Shown in pieces: positions 36,026 to 36,477 of a stretch of 36,477 nucleotides of DNA (position 1 is its first letter; the number at the start of each line of letters is the position of its first letter). The stretch comes from a virus, in IMG/VR virus record IMGVR_UViG_3300034418_005035, positions 1-36,477 of that record. One strand, given 5' to 3'. The notes beneath the pieces were generated by a model. The model was not told the origin of the DNA and ran no database searches. It worked only from the letters and a program-made list of their open reading frames with translations. Position numbers and translations under genes: made by a program.

Positions 36026-36477
36026 ATGAATGATGAAACAATGAACACGCTCGGCGAGGCCGCTACCGCTTACCACGGGGCCGAGACCGACCATGCGGCC
36101 GCTACTGCGGCCCTGCTATCGGCGCAGTCCCGGATGACTGAGACCCGGCCGGTCTACTACGGGGCTATTGCCGGGGCCATTGCCGAGAATGCAGGCGTGC
36201 GAGACATTGCCCGCACTGTCGGCGCAGCGTGTGGACGTTCGAAGACTGCCGTGGAGCGTGACATCGCCCGGGTGGTGGTCATGACTGCCACCGGGTGGGA
36301 CGATGCACAGACCGTGACCGAGACACCGAACGTCGGGCAGAAGAACGGCCCCACATGTTCGGCGTTGAAGAGTGCGGCCGATGGTGCCGAGAATAAGACG
36401 GCCGCCCGGGCTGCTGTGCGGGCGTTGTATGCGGCCCCGGTTGATGGTCCCGACACCGAAGACACCGAGGGTGAAGA
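36026..36477 (+). CDS. Ala-rich HTH protein, 3' end beyond the window
   Basis: ATG at 36,026 follows AGGGAGA. At least 150 residues are encoded, with no stop before the edge. The protein is very Ala/Thr-rich (NTLGEAATAYHGAETDHAAA). Residues about 55-85 read as a helix-turn-helix (NAGVRDIARTVGAACGRSKT, then AVERDIARVVV), which suggests a DNA-binding regulator. It is driven by its own promoter and a structured leader. Codon use is extremely G/C-rich (70% in one 60-base line I counted). The first gene in the window could be its C-terminal part. Confidence 0.7.
   Translation, partial: MNDETMNTLGEAATAYHGAETDHAAATAALLSAQSRMTETRPVYYGAIAGAIAENAGVRDIARTVGAACGRSKTAVERDIARVVVMTATGWDDAQTVTETPNVGQKNGPTCSALKSAADGAENKTAARAAVRALYAAPVDGPDTEDTEGE

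Noticed and set aside
35728-36033. Overlapping frames on both strands in the GC-rich intergenic region
   Set aside because: They cross the palindrome, the promoter and the leader hairpin, lack ribosome sites, and show Pro/Arg/Gly-rich shadow composition.
1-36477. Single-subunit phage RNA polymerase that could read the compact late motif
   Set aside because: The motif size would suit such an enzyme, but no reading frame in the window is long enough or has its motifs. It could only be encoded elsewhere.
1-36477. tRNA genes
   Set aside because: No cloverleaf with a CCA end or T-loop GTTCGANTC in proper order was noticed by eye; a dedicated scan would settle it.

Overview
This window looks like a nearly complete genome of a lytic tailed phage with a short tail (podovirus-like) that infects an actinobacterium. 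The actinobacterial host is suggested by a WhiB-family gene with its four-cysteine cluster and GIWGG motif, by several genes that appear to be translated from leaderless mRNAs, and by small genes typical of actinophages. No integrase, excisionase or immunity-repressor cassette was recognised. No tRNA, CRISPR array or insertion sequence was recognised. The two ends both lie inside Ala-rich, very GC-rich reading frames of similar character, so the window may be an almost whole, opened circle or a permuted genome.

Layout. The right end (35.5-36.5 kb) and the left arm (1-13.5 kb) are read rightward. They carry the early and middle functions: a helix-turn-helix protein, a Gp88-family protein, a DUF932-family protein, many small zinc-finger-like proteins, a lipoprotein lytic transglycosylase, WhiB, small DNA-binding proteins, then a replication and recombination block. 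That block holds a Cas4-like nuclease, a DnaB/RecA-type helicase, an archaeo-eukaryotic-type primase, a RusA resolvase, a PD-(D/E)XK nuclease, and a protein with a sigma-region-4-like HTH joined to a DUF1599-like domain. An endolysin follows. From 35.4 kb leftward to 13.5 kb runs the virion module: small terminase, tail fibres with two tail-assembly chaperones, a repeat protein, large terminase, holin candidates, portal, a cluster of tiny basic proteins, scaffold, major capsid protein, head-tail adaptor, tail nozzle/stopper, and three internal virion (ejection) proteins. The two arms converge at 13,484-13,487 with overlapping stop codons.

Regulation is the most striking part. (1) A compact motif, GTAACGA followed 6-8 bases later by a TATnTAGTG-like block, occurs nine times. 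Seven copies are at heads of leftward late transcription units. One copy on the opposite strand lies directly before the endolysin. One points rightward in the divergent intergenic region. Where the motif abuts a start codon there is no Shine-Dalgarno sequence; where the start lies further away a Shine-Dalgarno sequence is present. This argues for a late promoter that sets a fixed transcription start. (2) A palindrome, TGTCCCTGCAGGGACA, occurs five times, mostly in early leaders, once inside a coding linker. (3) Early promoters of the TTGACR type are followed at once by stem-loops in the nascent RNA.

The arms plausibly cooperate as follows. Early TTGACR promoters drive the right end and left arm. 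The sigma-like protein at 11.6 kb or WhiB may then switch on the GTAACGA late promoters, which fire the virion arm and the endolysin together although they lie on opposite strands. That regulatory link is inference.
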